From NCBI GenBank assembly GCA_009996615.1, contig JAACZU010000021.1:1-49200 (forward strand): a stretch of 49,200 bases of DNA, given 5' to 3'. This DNA is from Rhodanobacteraceae bacterium. Its GTDB lineage: Bacteria > Pseudomonadota > Gammaproteobacteria > Xanthomonadales > Rhodanobacteraceae. Under the pieces are notes generated by a model. The model was not told the DNA's origin. It saw nothing but the letters and a program-made list of their open reading frames with translations, and searched no databases. Position numbers and translations under genes: made by a program. Shown here in pieces: positions 29,367-37,535 of the stretch; within the stretch, counting starts at the first letter, position 1, and every line of letters begins with the position of its first letter.

Positions 29367-30152
29367 ATGCCCCGACGCCTGCCGACCCGTGCCCTGCCCG
29401 CCCTCGCCGCCGCCCTGCCGTTCGCCGCCGCGCTCGCGGCGCCGGCGCAGCGCTACGAGGGTATCGCGCACGCGCTGCGCGGCGGCGAGCTGCTGTACCG
29501 CGAGGTGCACTACCGCTACGCGGCCGAGGACGGCGCGCGTCATCTGGTGCTCTACCGCTGCCCGGACGCCGGCGCGTTCGCGCGCAAGCTGCTGCACGAG
29601 GCGCCGTCGCCATCGACACCGGACTTCGACTTCGTCGATGCGCGCAGCGGCTACCGCGAGGGCGTGCGGCGCGAAGGCACGCTGTGGCACGTCTACGTGC
29701 AGGACGGGACCGGCGCGCCGCTGCGCTCGAAGCAGCTGCCGGTGCGGGCGGAGGCGGTGATCGACGCCGGCTTCGACCACTACGTGCGCAGCCACTGGGA
29801 CGCGCTCGGCCGGGGCGTCGCGCACGTGCCGTTCCTGCTGCCGAGCCGGCTCGGCTACGTCGACATCGCCCTTAGCGACGCGCGCGAGGCGATCGAGGAC
29901 GGCCAGGCCGTGCGCCGGCTGCGCATGCGGCTGGATGCGTGGTACGCGTTCGTCGCGCCGGTGATCCACCTGGCCTACACGGTCGAGCCGCGCCGATTGC
30001 GTGCATTCGAGGGCATCGGCTCGATCCGCGACGGCGACGGCCGCCACCGCGCGGTGCGCATCGAGTTTCCGCCGGCCGCGCGCACCGAGGTGCCGCAGGC
30101 CGAGATCGAGGCCGCGCTGGCCGAGCCGCTGGACGGGCGCTGCGCGACCTGA
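29367..30152 (+). CDS. Exported protein of unknown function heading the lipid-modification operon
   Basis: The 261-residue protein has an N-terminal signal peptide (basic start MPRRLPTR, hydrophobic Ala/Leu core to about residue 22, likely cleavage after an Ala near 24-26) and no further membrane segment, so it should be periplasmic. The mature part is rich in Tyr, Arg and acidic residues ([19 protein letters not shown], 28-46; [15 protein letters not shown] near 134). I do not recognise a domain. It is 37 bp upstream of the desaturase on the same strand and probably shares its transcript. Confidence 0.75.
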   Translation: MPRRLPTRALPALAAALPFAAALAAPAQRYEGIAHALRGGELLYREVHYRYAAEDGARHLVLYRCPDAGAFARKLLHEAPSPSTPDFDFVDARSGYREGVRREGTLWHVYVQDGTGAPLRSKQLPVRAEAVIDAGFDHYVRSHWDALGRGVAHVPFLLPSRLGYVDIALSDAREAIEDGQAVRRLRMRLDAWYAFVAPVIHLAYTVEPRRLRAFEGIGSIRDGDGRHRAVRIEFPPAARTEVPQAEIEAALAEPLDGRCAT

Positions 30153-30189
30153 CCGGCGCGCGCTGCATCCGTTCGGCGCGCCGCCGCGT

Positions 30190-31182
30190 ATGTACGCAGC
30201 CAATCCCCGCCGGACCCGCCTCGTGACCCATCCCGCCGATTCCCGCAGCGCCGCATCGGCCCTGCTCCGCCACACCGGCAGCCTGCGCCGCTGGTTCGAC
30301 ACCGCGGCGGCCGGCGAGGTCGATGCCGGCGACGCCGAGCGCATCGACTGGGTCCGCGCAGTGCCGTTCCTAGCGCTGCACTTGGCCTGCCTGGGCGTTT
30401 TCGTGGTCGGCGTCTCGCCGATCGCGCTGGCGCTCGCGGCGGCGCTGTATGCGATCCGCATGTTCGCGATCACCGGCTTCTACCACCGCTACTTCTCGCA
30501 CAAGACGTTCCGCACCTCGCGCGCGGTGCAGTTCGTGTTCGCGCTGATCGGCGCATCGTGCGTGCAGCGCGGCCCGCTGTGGTGGGCCGCGCACCACCGC
30601 ACCCACCACCGGCATGCCGACACGCCGCAGGACCCGCACTCGCCCGCGGTGCACGGCTTCCTGTGGAGCCACATGGGCTGGTTCCTGACGCCGCGCGCGT
30701 TCGCTACCGACTGGGCGCGCGTGCCGGACCTGGCCGGCTATCCGGAGCTGCGCTGGCTGGATCGCTACGACACGCTGGTGCCGGTGCTGCTCGCGCTGGC
30801 GCTGTACGGCCTCGGCGCGCTGCTCGAGCGCGTCGCGCCGGGCCTGGGCACCAGCGGCGGCCAGCTGCTGGTGTGGGGCTTCTTCGTCTCCACCGTGGTG
30901 CTGTTCCACGCCACCGTCACGATCAACTCGCTCGCGCACCGCTTCGGCACGCGCCGCTTCCCGACCCGCGACGACAGCCGCAACAACCTGCTGCTTGCGC
31001 TGATCACGTTCGGCGAAGGCTGGCACAACAACCACCACTTCTACCCCGGCTCGGCGCGCCAGGGCTTCCGCTGGTGGGAGATCGACCTGACCTGGTACGG
31101 CCTGCGGCTGATGCAGGCGCTGCGCCTCGTGCACGACCTCAAGCCGGTGCCGGCCTGGGTCGCGGCCAGGGCGGAGGGTTGA
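30190..31182 (+). CDS. Membrane fatty acid (acyl-CoA) desaturase
   Basis: The 330-residue membrane di-iron enzyme carries the three histidine boxes: HRYFSH (99-104), HHRTHH (135-140) and HNNHH (279-283), with four hydrophobic helices between them. This places it with delta-9-type acyl-CoA/acyl-lipid desaturases, which introduce a double bond using O2 and an electron donor. It could make the unsaturated chain that the downstream methyltransferases modify. The start may be ATG 30190 or GTG 30223; neither is certain. It ends two bases before the next gene. Confidence 0.9.
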   Translation: MYAANPRRTRLVTHPADSRSAASALLRHTGSLRRWFDTAAAGEVDAGDAERIDWVRAVPFLALHLACLGVFVVGVSPIALALAAALYAIRMFAITGFYHRYFSHKTFRTSRAVQFVFALIGASCVQRGPLWWAAHHRTHHRHADTPQDPHSPAVHGFLWSHMGWFLTPRAFATDWARVPDLAGYPELRWLDRYDTLVPVLLALALYGLGALLERVAPGLGTSGGQLLVWGFFVSTVVLFHATVTINSLAHRFGTRRFPTRDDSRNNLLLALITFGEGWHNNHHFYPGSARQGFRWWEIDLTWYGLRLMQALRLVHDLKPVPAWVAARAEG

Positions 31183-31184
31183 CG

Positions 31185-32456
31185 ATGCGCATCGCCGTCG
31201 TCGGATCGGGCATCGCCGGGCTCGCCTCGGCCTGGCTGCTGTCGCGCCGCTACGCGGTCACGCTGTTCGAGGCCAGCGACTACCTCGGTGGCCACACGCA
31301 TACGCACGAAATCGAGCTGCACGGGCGCCGCCACGCGGTCGACACCGGCTTCATCGTGCACAACCCGCACCACTATCCGCTGCTGAACGCGCTGTTTGAC
31401 GAGCTCGGCGTCGACTCGCAGCCGACCACGATGAGCTTCTCGGTGCACAACGAGGCGACCGGGCTCGAATACAACGCGACCTCGCTCGACACGCTGTTCT
31501 GCCAGCGGCGCAACCTGATCTCGCCGCGCTTCCTCGGCATGGTGCGCGACCTGCTGCGCTTCTACCGCGAGGCGCCGGCCCTGCTGTTGCAGGCCGGACC
31601 CGGCCCGACGCTGGGCGAGTACCTCGCGCAGCAGCGCTACGGCGCGGCGTTCCGCGACGAGCACCTGGTGCCGATGGCCTCGGCGCTGTGGTCCTCGCCA
31701 TCGGCGCAGATCCTGCAGTTTCCGGCCCGCTACCTGGTGCAGTTCATGGCCAACCACCAGATGCTGCAGGTCGCCGGCCGGCCGCAGTGGCGCGTGGTCC
31801 GCGGCGGCTCGTCCAGCTATGTGAAGGTGCTGCGCTCGCGCTGGCGCGTCGACGAGCGGCTGGCCTGCCCGGTGCGCGCGATCGCGCGCCGGGTCGATGG
31901 CGTGGAGATACGCAGCGAGGCCGGCAGCGAACGCTTCGACCAGGTCGTGCTGGCCTGCCACAGCGACCAGGCGCTGGCGCTGCTGGCCGACGCCGACACG
32001 CGCGAACGCGAGATCCTCGGCGCGATCACCTACCAGCCCAACCACGTCGTGCTGCACACCGACGCGGCGCTGCTGCCGACGCGACGCAAGGCGTGGGCGG
32101 CATGGAACGCGCGCGTGCCGCGCACGGCGGACGAGCCGTGCACGGTCAGCTACTGCATGAACCTGCTGCAGGGCCTGGACGCGCCCGAGCCGCTGGTCGT
32201 CACGCTCAACCGCGGCGATGCGATCGACCCGGCCAAGGTGCTGCGCCGCCTGCGCTACGACCACCCGGTCTACACGCACGCGGCGGTCGCCGCGCAGCGC
32301 CGCAAGGCGGAGATCCAGGGTCGCCGCTACACCTGGTTCGCCGGCGCGTACTGGGGCTGGGGCTTCCACGAGGACGGCATGCGCAGCGCGGTCGAGGTCG
32401 CGCAGGCGCTGCACGTGCCATGGCAGCCGGCAGCGCCGCAGGAGGCCCTCGCGTGA
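31185..32456 (+). CDS. FAD-dependent oxidoreductase (COG2907-type NAD/FAD-binding protein)
   Basis: The 423-residue protein starts with a dinucleotide-binding motif VGSGIAGLASA (6-16) and FEASDYLGGHTHT (29-41), like amine-oxidase/phytoene-desaturase-type flavoproteins. It has no signal peptide. This family is regularly found beside DUF1365 and cyclopropane synthase genes. A role in oxidising or desaturating membrane lipids is suspected, not shown here. The ribosome-binding site GGAGGG precedes the ATG, and the TGA overlaps the next GTG start. Confidence 0.9.
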   Translation: MRIAVVGSGIAGLASAWLLSRRYAVTLFEASDYLGGHTHTHEIELHGRRHAVDTGFIVHNPHHYPLLNALFDELGVDSQPTTMSFSVHNEATGLEYNATSLDTLFCQRRNLISPRFLGMVRDLLRFYREAPALLLQAGPGPTLGEYLAQQRYGAAFRDEHLVPMASALWSSPSAQILQFPARYLVQFMANHQMLQVAGRPQWRVVRGGSSSYVKVLRSRWRVDERLACPVRAIARRVDGVEIRSEAGSERFDQVVLACHSDQALALLADADTREREILGAITYQPNHVVLHTDAALLPTRRKAWAAWNARVPRTADEPCTVSYCMNLLQGLDAPEPLVVTLNRGDAIDPAKVLRRLRYDHPVYTHAAVAAQRRKAEIQGRRYTWFAGAYWGWGFHEDGMRSAVEVAQALHVPWQPAAPQEALA

Positions 32457-33217
32457 GCACGCCGGCGCTGGCCAGTGCGGTCTACGAGGGCACGGTGCAG
32501 CACCGCCGCTTCGCGCCGCACGCGCACGCGTTCGGCTACCGCATGGCGCAGCTCTACCTCGACCTCGACGAGCTCGAGCGCGTGTTCGCGGGGCGCTGGC
32601 TGTGGTCGAACGAGCGCGGCAACGTCGCCGCGTTCCACCGCGCCGACCACCTCGGCCCGCCCGAGGTGCCGCTGGCCGAGGCCGTACGCGACTGCGTGCA
32701 GCAGCACGTCGGCCGGCGACCGGCCGGGCCGGTGCGCCTGCTGACCCACCCGCGCTACTTCGGCTACGTGTTCAACCCGGTCAGCTTCTACTACTGCCAC
32801 GCCGCCGACGGCACGCTCGACTGCATCGTCGCGCAGATCACCAACACGCCGTGGCGCGAGCGGCACGCCTATGTGCTGCCGGTCGAGGCCGCGCAGGCGC
32901 GCGGCCGCGCGCTGTGCTGGAGCTTTCCGAAGACCTTCCACGTGTCGCCGTTCATGCCGATGCAGCGCGACTACGCCTGGCGCTTCACGCCGCCCGGCGA
33001 CGACCTGCACGTGCACATGGACGTGCTGCGCGACGGCGAGCCCGAATTCGACGCCCACCTGCGCCTGCAGCGCCGCCCGCTCGACGGCGGCGCGCTCGCG
33101 CGCGTGCTGTGGCGCTACCCGCTGATGACCGTGCAGGTCATCGCCGCGATCCACTGGCAGGCGCTGCGCCTGTGGCTCAAGCGCAATCCCGTCCACGACC
33201 ACCCGCAACCGTCCTGA
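32453..33217 (+). CDS. DUF1365 family protein
   Basis: The 254-residue soluble protein carries the DUF1365 pattern: VYEGTVQHRRFAPHAHAFGYR (10-30, in frame), LLTHPRYFGYVFNPVSFYYC around 97-116 and FHVSPFMPM near 163-171. Its biochemical role is unknown; it is almost always next to the flavoprotein and a cyclopropane synthase. It starts with a GTG that overlaps the stop of the flavoprotein gene (GTGA), so the two are translationally coupled. Confidence 0.9.
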   Translation: MSTPALASAVYEGTVQHRRFAPHAHAFGYRMAQLYLDLDELERVFAGRWLWSNERGNVAAFHRADHLGPPEVPLAEAVRDCVQQHVGRRPAGPVRLLTHPRYFGYVFNPVSFYYCHAADGTLDCIVAQITNTPWRERHAYVLPVEAAQARGRALCWSFPKTFHVSPFMPMQRDYAWRFTPPGDDLHVHMDVLRDGEPEFDAHLRLQRRPLDGGALARVLWRYPLMTVQVIAAIHWQALRLWLKRNPVHDHPQPS

Positions 33218-33224
33218 GGACCGC

Positions 33225-34496
33225 ATGAACGCCATCGTCAATCCCGCTCCTCCGCAGGCAACCCTCGGCGCCGGCGTGCGCTTCCTGCGCCGGCGCCTGC
33301 TGGCGCAACTGCAAGGGCTGCAGCACGGCCGCCTGGTCGTGCACGATGCGCTGGGCGACGTCCTGCTCGGCACGTCGGCCGCGCCAGCCGGCGCGCCGCC
33401 GGTGCACGTCACCGTCACCGACGCGCGCTTCTACCGCGCGGTCGCCGCCAACGGCAGCGTCGGCGCCGGCGAGGCCTGGATCGAGGGCTGGTGGCACTGC
33501 GACGACCTGGTCGGGCTGGTGCGCCTGCTGGTGCGCAACCGCGACCTGCTCGACGGCATGGAAACGGGCCTAGCGCGGCTCGGCGGCGCGCTGCTGCGCG
33601 GCTGGCACGCGCTGCGCCGCAATACGCGCGCCGGCAGCCGGCGCAACATCGCCGCGCACTACGACCTCGGCAACGAGTTCTTCGCGCTGTTCCTGTCGCC
33701 GGACCTGATGTATTCCTCGGCGCTGTGGGAGGGCGCGCACGACACGCTCGAGGCGGCCTCCACGCGCAAGCTCGAGCGCATCTGCCAGGCGCTGGCGCTG
33801 TCGCCGCAGGACCACGTGGTCGAGATCGGCACCGGCTGGGGCGGCTTCGCGCTGCACGCGGCGCGCCACTACGGCTGCCGCGTGACGACCACGACGATCT
33901 CGCGCGAGCAGCACGCGCTGGCCAGCCGGCGCGTCGCCGAGGCCGGCCTGGCCGACCGCGTCGAGGTGCGGCTGGAGGACTACCGCGACCTGCAGGGCCG
34001 CTACGACAAGCTGGTCTCGATCGAGATGATCGAGGCGATCGGCGCGCCGTACCTGGACACCTATTTCCGCACCGTCGACCGCCTGCTCAAGCCGGAAGGG
34101 CTGGCGCTGATCCAGGCGATCACGATCGAGGACCACCGCTACGCGCAGGCGCTCAAGGCGGTCGACTTCATCAAGCGCCACGTGTTCCCGGGCAGCTTCA
34201 TCCCGTCGATCCACGCGATGCTCGCGGCGAAGACGCGCGCGAGCGAACTGGGGCTGCTGCAGTTGCAGGACTTCGGCGAGTCCTATGCGCGCACGCTGCA
34301 GGCGTGGCGCGCGAATTTCCTCGCCCGGCTGCCGCAGGTGCGCGCGCTCGGCTTCGACGACCGCTTCATCCGGCTGTGGGAGTTCTACCTGGCCTATTGC
34401 GAAGGCGGCTTCCGCGAACGCTCGATCGGCGTGGCGCACCTGCTGCTGGCCAAGCCGGGCCATCGGCCGGCGCCGGCGCACGCGGGAGCCGGCTGA
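33225..34496 (+). CDS. Cyclopropane-fatty-acyl-phospholipid synthase family methyltransferase (copy 1)
   Basis: The 423-residue SAM-dependent enzyme has an N-terminal lipid-binding part and the C-terminal methyltransferase fold, with HYDLGNEFFALFLSPDLMYSS (145-165) and the SAM loop VEIGTGWGGFAL (199-210), plus SIEMIEAIG. These features are those of cyclopropane synthases, which methylenate unsaturated chains in phospholipids. Related enzymes can instead add a methyl group, so the product is open. It is 7 bp behind the DUF1365 gene and overlaps the next gene as TGATG. Confidence 0.93.
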   Translation: MNAIVNPAPPQATLGAGVRFLRRRLLAQLQGLQHGRLVVHDALGDVLLGTSAAPAGAPPVHVTVTDARFYRAVAANGSVGAGEAWIEGWWHCDDLVGLVRLLVRNRDLLDGMETGLARLGGALLRGWHALRRNTRAGSRRNIAAHYDLGNEFFALFLSPDLMYSSALWEGAHDTLEAASTRKLERICQALALSPQDHVVEIGTGWGGFALHAARHYGCRVTTTTISREQHALASRRVAEAGLADRVEVRLEDYRDLQGRYDKLVSIEMIEAIGAPYLDTYFRTVDRLLKPEGLALIQAITIEDHRYAQALKAVDFIKRHVFPGSFIPSIHAMLAAKTRASELGLLQLQDFGESYARTLQAWRANFLARLPQVRALGFDDRFIRLWEFYLAYCEGGFRERSIGVAHLLLAKPGHRPAPAHAGAG

Positions 34497-35053
34497 TGGG
34501 CGCACTGGCCAACCTGCTCGGCTACCAGCTCGCCTGGCTGGCCGCGGTCGCCGGCGCCGGCCGCGGCCACGCGTGGCCCGCGCTGGTCTGCGCCGGCGGC
34601 TTCGCGGCCTGGCAGGTCGCCACGGCGCGCCGGCGCGCGCACGAACTCAAGCTCGCCGCCGCCGCGCTCGGCTGCGGCGTGCTGCTGGACGGCGCGCTCT
34701 CCGCCGCCGACCTGCTGCACTACGCCACGGCCGCGCCCGCGCTGCCGCCGGGCGGCGCGCCGCTGTGGATCCTCGCGCTGTGGCTGGCATTCGCCTCGAC
34801 GTTGACGCGTTCGCTGGCGTTCCTGCAGACGCGGCCGTGGCTGGCCGCGTTGCTCGGCGTGGTCGGCGGGCCACTCGCCTACCTGGGCGCCGCCGCCGGC
34901 TGGCAGGCGGTCGCGTTCGACGCCCCGGCCTGGCGCGCGCTCGGCCTGCTCGCGCTTGGCTGGGGCCTGGCGCTGCCGCTGCTGGCTCGGCTGGCGCGAG
35001 CGTCGAAGCGCCGCACCGATGACGCATTGACCGTACGACCGAGGCTGCCATGA
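34496..35053 (+). CDS. DUF2878 family integral membrane protein
   Basis: The 185-residue protein is almost wholly hydrophobic, with about five or six membrane helices, and opens MGALANLLGYQLAWLAAV. The composition, length and position beside cyclopropane synthase fit DUF2878. Function unknown. Start and stop overlap both neighbours (TGATG before, ATGA after), so it belongs to the same translational unit. Confidence 0.8.
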   Translation: MGALANLLGYQLAWLAAVAGAGRGHAWPALVCAGGFAAWQVATARRRAHELKLAAAALGCGVLLDGALSAADLLHYATAAPALPPGGAPLWILALWLAFASTLTRSLAFLQTRPWLAALLGVVGGPLAYLGAAAGWQAVAFDAPAWRALGLLALGWGLALPLLARLARASKRRTDDALTVRPRLP

Positions 35054-35853
35054 GCACTCCTGCGATCCTCCTTGCGTTGTGGCTGCCAGCCGCGCTGGCG
35101 ATGCTCGGCGGCTGGCTGTGGCAGCGGCGGCACGCGAACGCCGGCATCGTCGACGTGCTGTGGGCGGCCGGCGTCGGCAGCGGCGCGGTGCTGGTCGCCG
35201 CGCTCGGCGACGGCGCCGCGCTGCCGCGCGCACTGCTTGCGCTGCTCGGCGGCACCTGGGGCCTGCGCCTGGCCACGTACCTGTGGCTGCGCGTGCGCGG
35301 CGAGGCCGAGGACGGGCGCTATCGCCACCTGCGCGCGCACTGGCACAGCGACCAGCGCAAGTTCCTCGCGTTCTTCCAGTTCCAGGCGTTGCTGGTCGTG
35401 CTGTTCGCGCTGCCGTTCCTGGCCGTGGCGCGCAACCCGCAGGTGCAGCCGGGCTGGCTGCTCGCCGGCGGCGCGATCTGGCTGGCCGGCGTGCTCGGCG
35501 AGGCGCTCGCCGACGCGCAGCTGCGCCGCTTCCGCGCCGACCCGCGCAATCGCGGCCGCACCTGCCGCAGCGGCCTGTGGCGATACTCGCGCCATCCGAA
35601 CTACTTCTTCGAGTGGCTGCACTGGTTCGCCTACGTCGCGCTGGCGGTCGGCTCGCCGCTCGCCTGGCTGGCCTGGAGCGGGCCGCTGCTGATGTTCGTC
35701 AGCCTGCGCTGGATCAGCGGCGTGCCCTACACCGAGGCGCAGGCGCTGCGCAGCCGCAGCGACTACCGCGCCTACCAGCAGACCACACCGATGCTGTTTC
35801 CCTGGTTTCCCAAGGCCGCCCCCACGGCCGAACCGCCGAGGACCCCACGATGA
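35050..35853 (+). CDS. DUF1295 membrane protein (steroid-reductase/ICMT-like fold)
   Basis: The 267-residue protein has six or seven membrane helices and the C-terminal segment SGLWRYSRHPNYFFEWLHW (about 173-191), the hallmark of DUF1295 and of isoprenylcysteine-methyltransferase-like membrane enzymes that use NADPH or SAM. A reductase or methyltransferase acting on membrane lipids would fit the operon. The exact reaction is unknown. It overlaps both neighbours by four bases (ATGA). Confidence 0.88.
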   Translation: MSTPAILLALWLPAALAMLGGWLWQRRHANAGIVDVLWAAGVGSGAVLVAALGDGAALPRALLALLGGTWGLRLATYLWLRVRGEAEDGRYRHLRAHWHSDQRKFLAFFQFQALLVVLFALPFLAVARNPQVQPGWLLAGGAIWLAGVLGEALADAQLRRFRADPRNRGRTCRSGLWRYSRHPNYFFEWLHWFAYVALAVGSPLAWLAWSGPLLMFVSLRWISGVPYTEAQALRSRSDYRAYQQTTPMLFPWFPKAAPTAEPPRTPR

Positions 35854-36932
35854 GCACGCTTGCCGCCACCGCCGACGAACTGGCCGTCGATCGCCCCGCC
35901 CCCGGCCTGCTCGGCCTCGCCGAGCGCGGACTGCTGCCGGACAGCCTGCTGCGCGCCGGCATCCGCCGCCTGTGCGCGCAGCGCCTGCGCGAGGAGCAGG
36001 CCGGCGGCCTCGCCGCGCAGCAGGCGCGCTTCGCCGAGCGCATCGCGCAGTTGCGCCACAGCCCGCTCGCGCTGCACACCGACGCGGCCAACACGCAGCA
36101 CTACGAGGTGCCGGCCGCGTTCTTCGAGCGGTGCCTCGGCCCGCGCCTGAAGTACTCGGCCTGCTACTACCCGCGCGGCGACGAGACGCTGGCGCAGGCC
36201 GAGGAGGCGATGCTGGCGCTCTATGGCGAGCGCGCCGAGCTGGCCGACGGCCAGCGCATCCTCGAGCTCGGCTGCGGCTGGGGCTCGCTGACGCTGTGGA
36301 TGGCCGAGCGCTACCCGAACGCGCGCATCACCGCCGTGTCCAACTCGCGCGGCCAGCGCGAGCACATCCTCGGCCAGTGCCGCCGGCGCGGGCTCTCCAA
36401 CGTCGAGGTGATCACGCAGGACGTGAACACGCTGACGCTGATGCCGGCCCGCTTCGACCGCTGCGTGTCGATCGAGATGTTCGAGCACATGCGCAACTAC
36501 GCGCTGCTGCTGCAGCGCATCGGCGACTGGCTGGTGCCGGGCGGCAAGCTGTTCGTGCACATCTTCGCGCACCGCACGCTGATGTATCCGTTCGAGACCG
36601 CCGGCGCGGACAACTGGATGGGCCGGCACTTCTTCACCGGCGGCCTGATGCCGGCGGCGGACACGCTGTTGTGGTTCCAGCGCGACCTGCGCATCGAGCA
36701 GCGCTGGCTGCTGGACGGCACGCACTACCAGCGCACCGCGAACGACTGGCTGGCGCGCCAGGACCAGCAGCGCGAGGCCGTGCTGGCGGTGCTGCGCGAA
36801 CAGCATGGCGAGCACGCCGCATTGTGGTTCCAGCGCTGGCGCATGTTCTGGATGGCGTGCGCCGAGCTGTTCGGCTACGCCGGCGGCCAGGAATGGCTGG
36901 TCGCGCACTACCGCTTCGTGCGTCCGGAGTGA
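35850..36932 (+). CDS. Cyclopropane-synthase-like SAM methyltransferase (copy 2)
   Basis: The 360-residue enzyme is shorter than copy 1 and clearly diverged: the SAM loop is ILELGCGWGSLTLWMAERYP (137-156), preceded by NTQHYEVPAAFFERCLGP and followed by SIEMFEHMRNY and the HIFAHRTLMYPF segment. It belongs to the same superfamily but probably acts on a different substrate or adds a different group. It is coupled to DUF1295 (ATGA) and followed six bases later by the lipocalin. Confidence 0.9.
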   Translation: MSTLAATADELAVDRPAPGLLGLAERGLLPDSLLRAGIRRLCAQRLREEQAGGLAAQQARFAERIAQLRHSPLALHTDAANTQHYEVPAAFFERCLGPRLKYSACYYPRGDETLAQAEEAMLALYGERAELADGQRILELGCGWGSLTLWMAERYPNARITAVSNSRGQREHILGQCRRRGLSNVEVITQDVNTLTLMPARFDRCVSIEMFEHMRNYALLLQRIGDWLVPGGKLFVHIFAHRTLMYPFETAGADNWMGRHFFTGGLMPAADTLLWFQRDLRIEQRWLLDGTHYQRTANDWLARQDQQREAVLAVLREQHGEHAALWFQRWRMFWMACAELFGYAGGQEWLVAHYRFVRPE

Positions 36933-36937
36933 ATCCG

Positions 36938-37498
36938 ATGGCTACCCAGCTCCTGCCCGCGCGGCCGCTGCTGGCCATCGCCTGCCTGCTGCTCGGCACC
37001 GCCCTCGGCGGCTGCCTGCGCAACGTGCAGCCGATCCAGCCGGTCGCGCACGTCGACCTCGAGCACTTCATGGGGCGCTGGTACGTGATCGCGTCGATCC
37101 CTACCTTCCTCGAGAAGGACGCGTTCAACGCGGTCGAGAGCTACGCGCTGCGGCCGGACGGGCGCGTGCAGACCACCTTCAGCTACCGCAAGGGCGGCTT
37201 CGACGGCGCGCCGAAGGTGCTGCACCCGATCGGCACCGTGCGCGCCGGCAGCGGCGGCGCGGTGTGGGACATGCAGTTCGTGTGGCCGATCAGCGCCGAA
37301 TACGTGGTGGCCTACCTCGACGCGGACTACCGGCAGACGATCATCGGGCGCAGCGCGCGCGACCACGTCTGGATCATGGCGCGCACGCCGCGGATCCCGG
37401 CGGAGGACTATGCCGCGCTGCTGCGCCGGGTCGGCGAACTCGGCTACCGCGTCGAGGACATACGCGAGGTTCCGCAGCGCTGGCCGGACGCGCCCTGA
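36938..37498 (+). CDS. blc: Lipocalin lipoprotein, Blc-like
   Basis: The 186-residue protein has a lipoprotein signal with the lipobox LGGC, Cys26 being the lipidation site, and the lipocalin motif GRWYVIASIP (46-55). The barrel runs to about residue 180. Bacterial lipocalins bind lysophospholipids or fatty acids; with Val/Arg/Asn after the Cys it probably goes to the outer membrane. It is the last gene of the operon and convergent with the photolyase 37 bp away. Confidence 0.92.
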   Translation: MATQLLPARPLLAIACLLLGTALGGCLRNVQPIQPVAHVDLEHFMGRWYVIASIPTFLEKDAFNAVESYALRPDGRVQTTFSYRKGGFDGAPKVLHPIGTVRAGSGGAVWDMQFVWPISAEYVVAYLDADYRQTIIGRSARDHVWIMARTPRIPAEDYAALLRRVGELGYRVEDIREVPQRWPDAP

Positions 37499-37535
37499 CG
37501 CGGCGCGTCCGCCGTGCGCGTCCGGGCCTGCGCGT

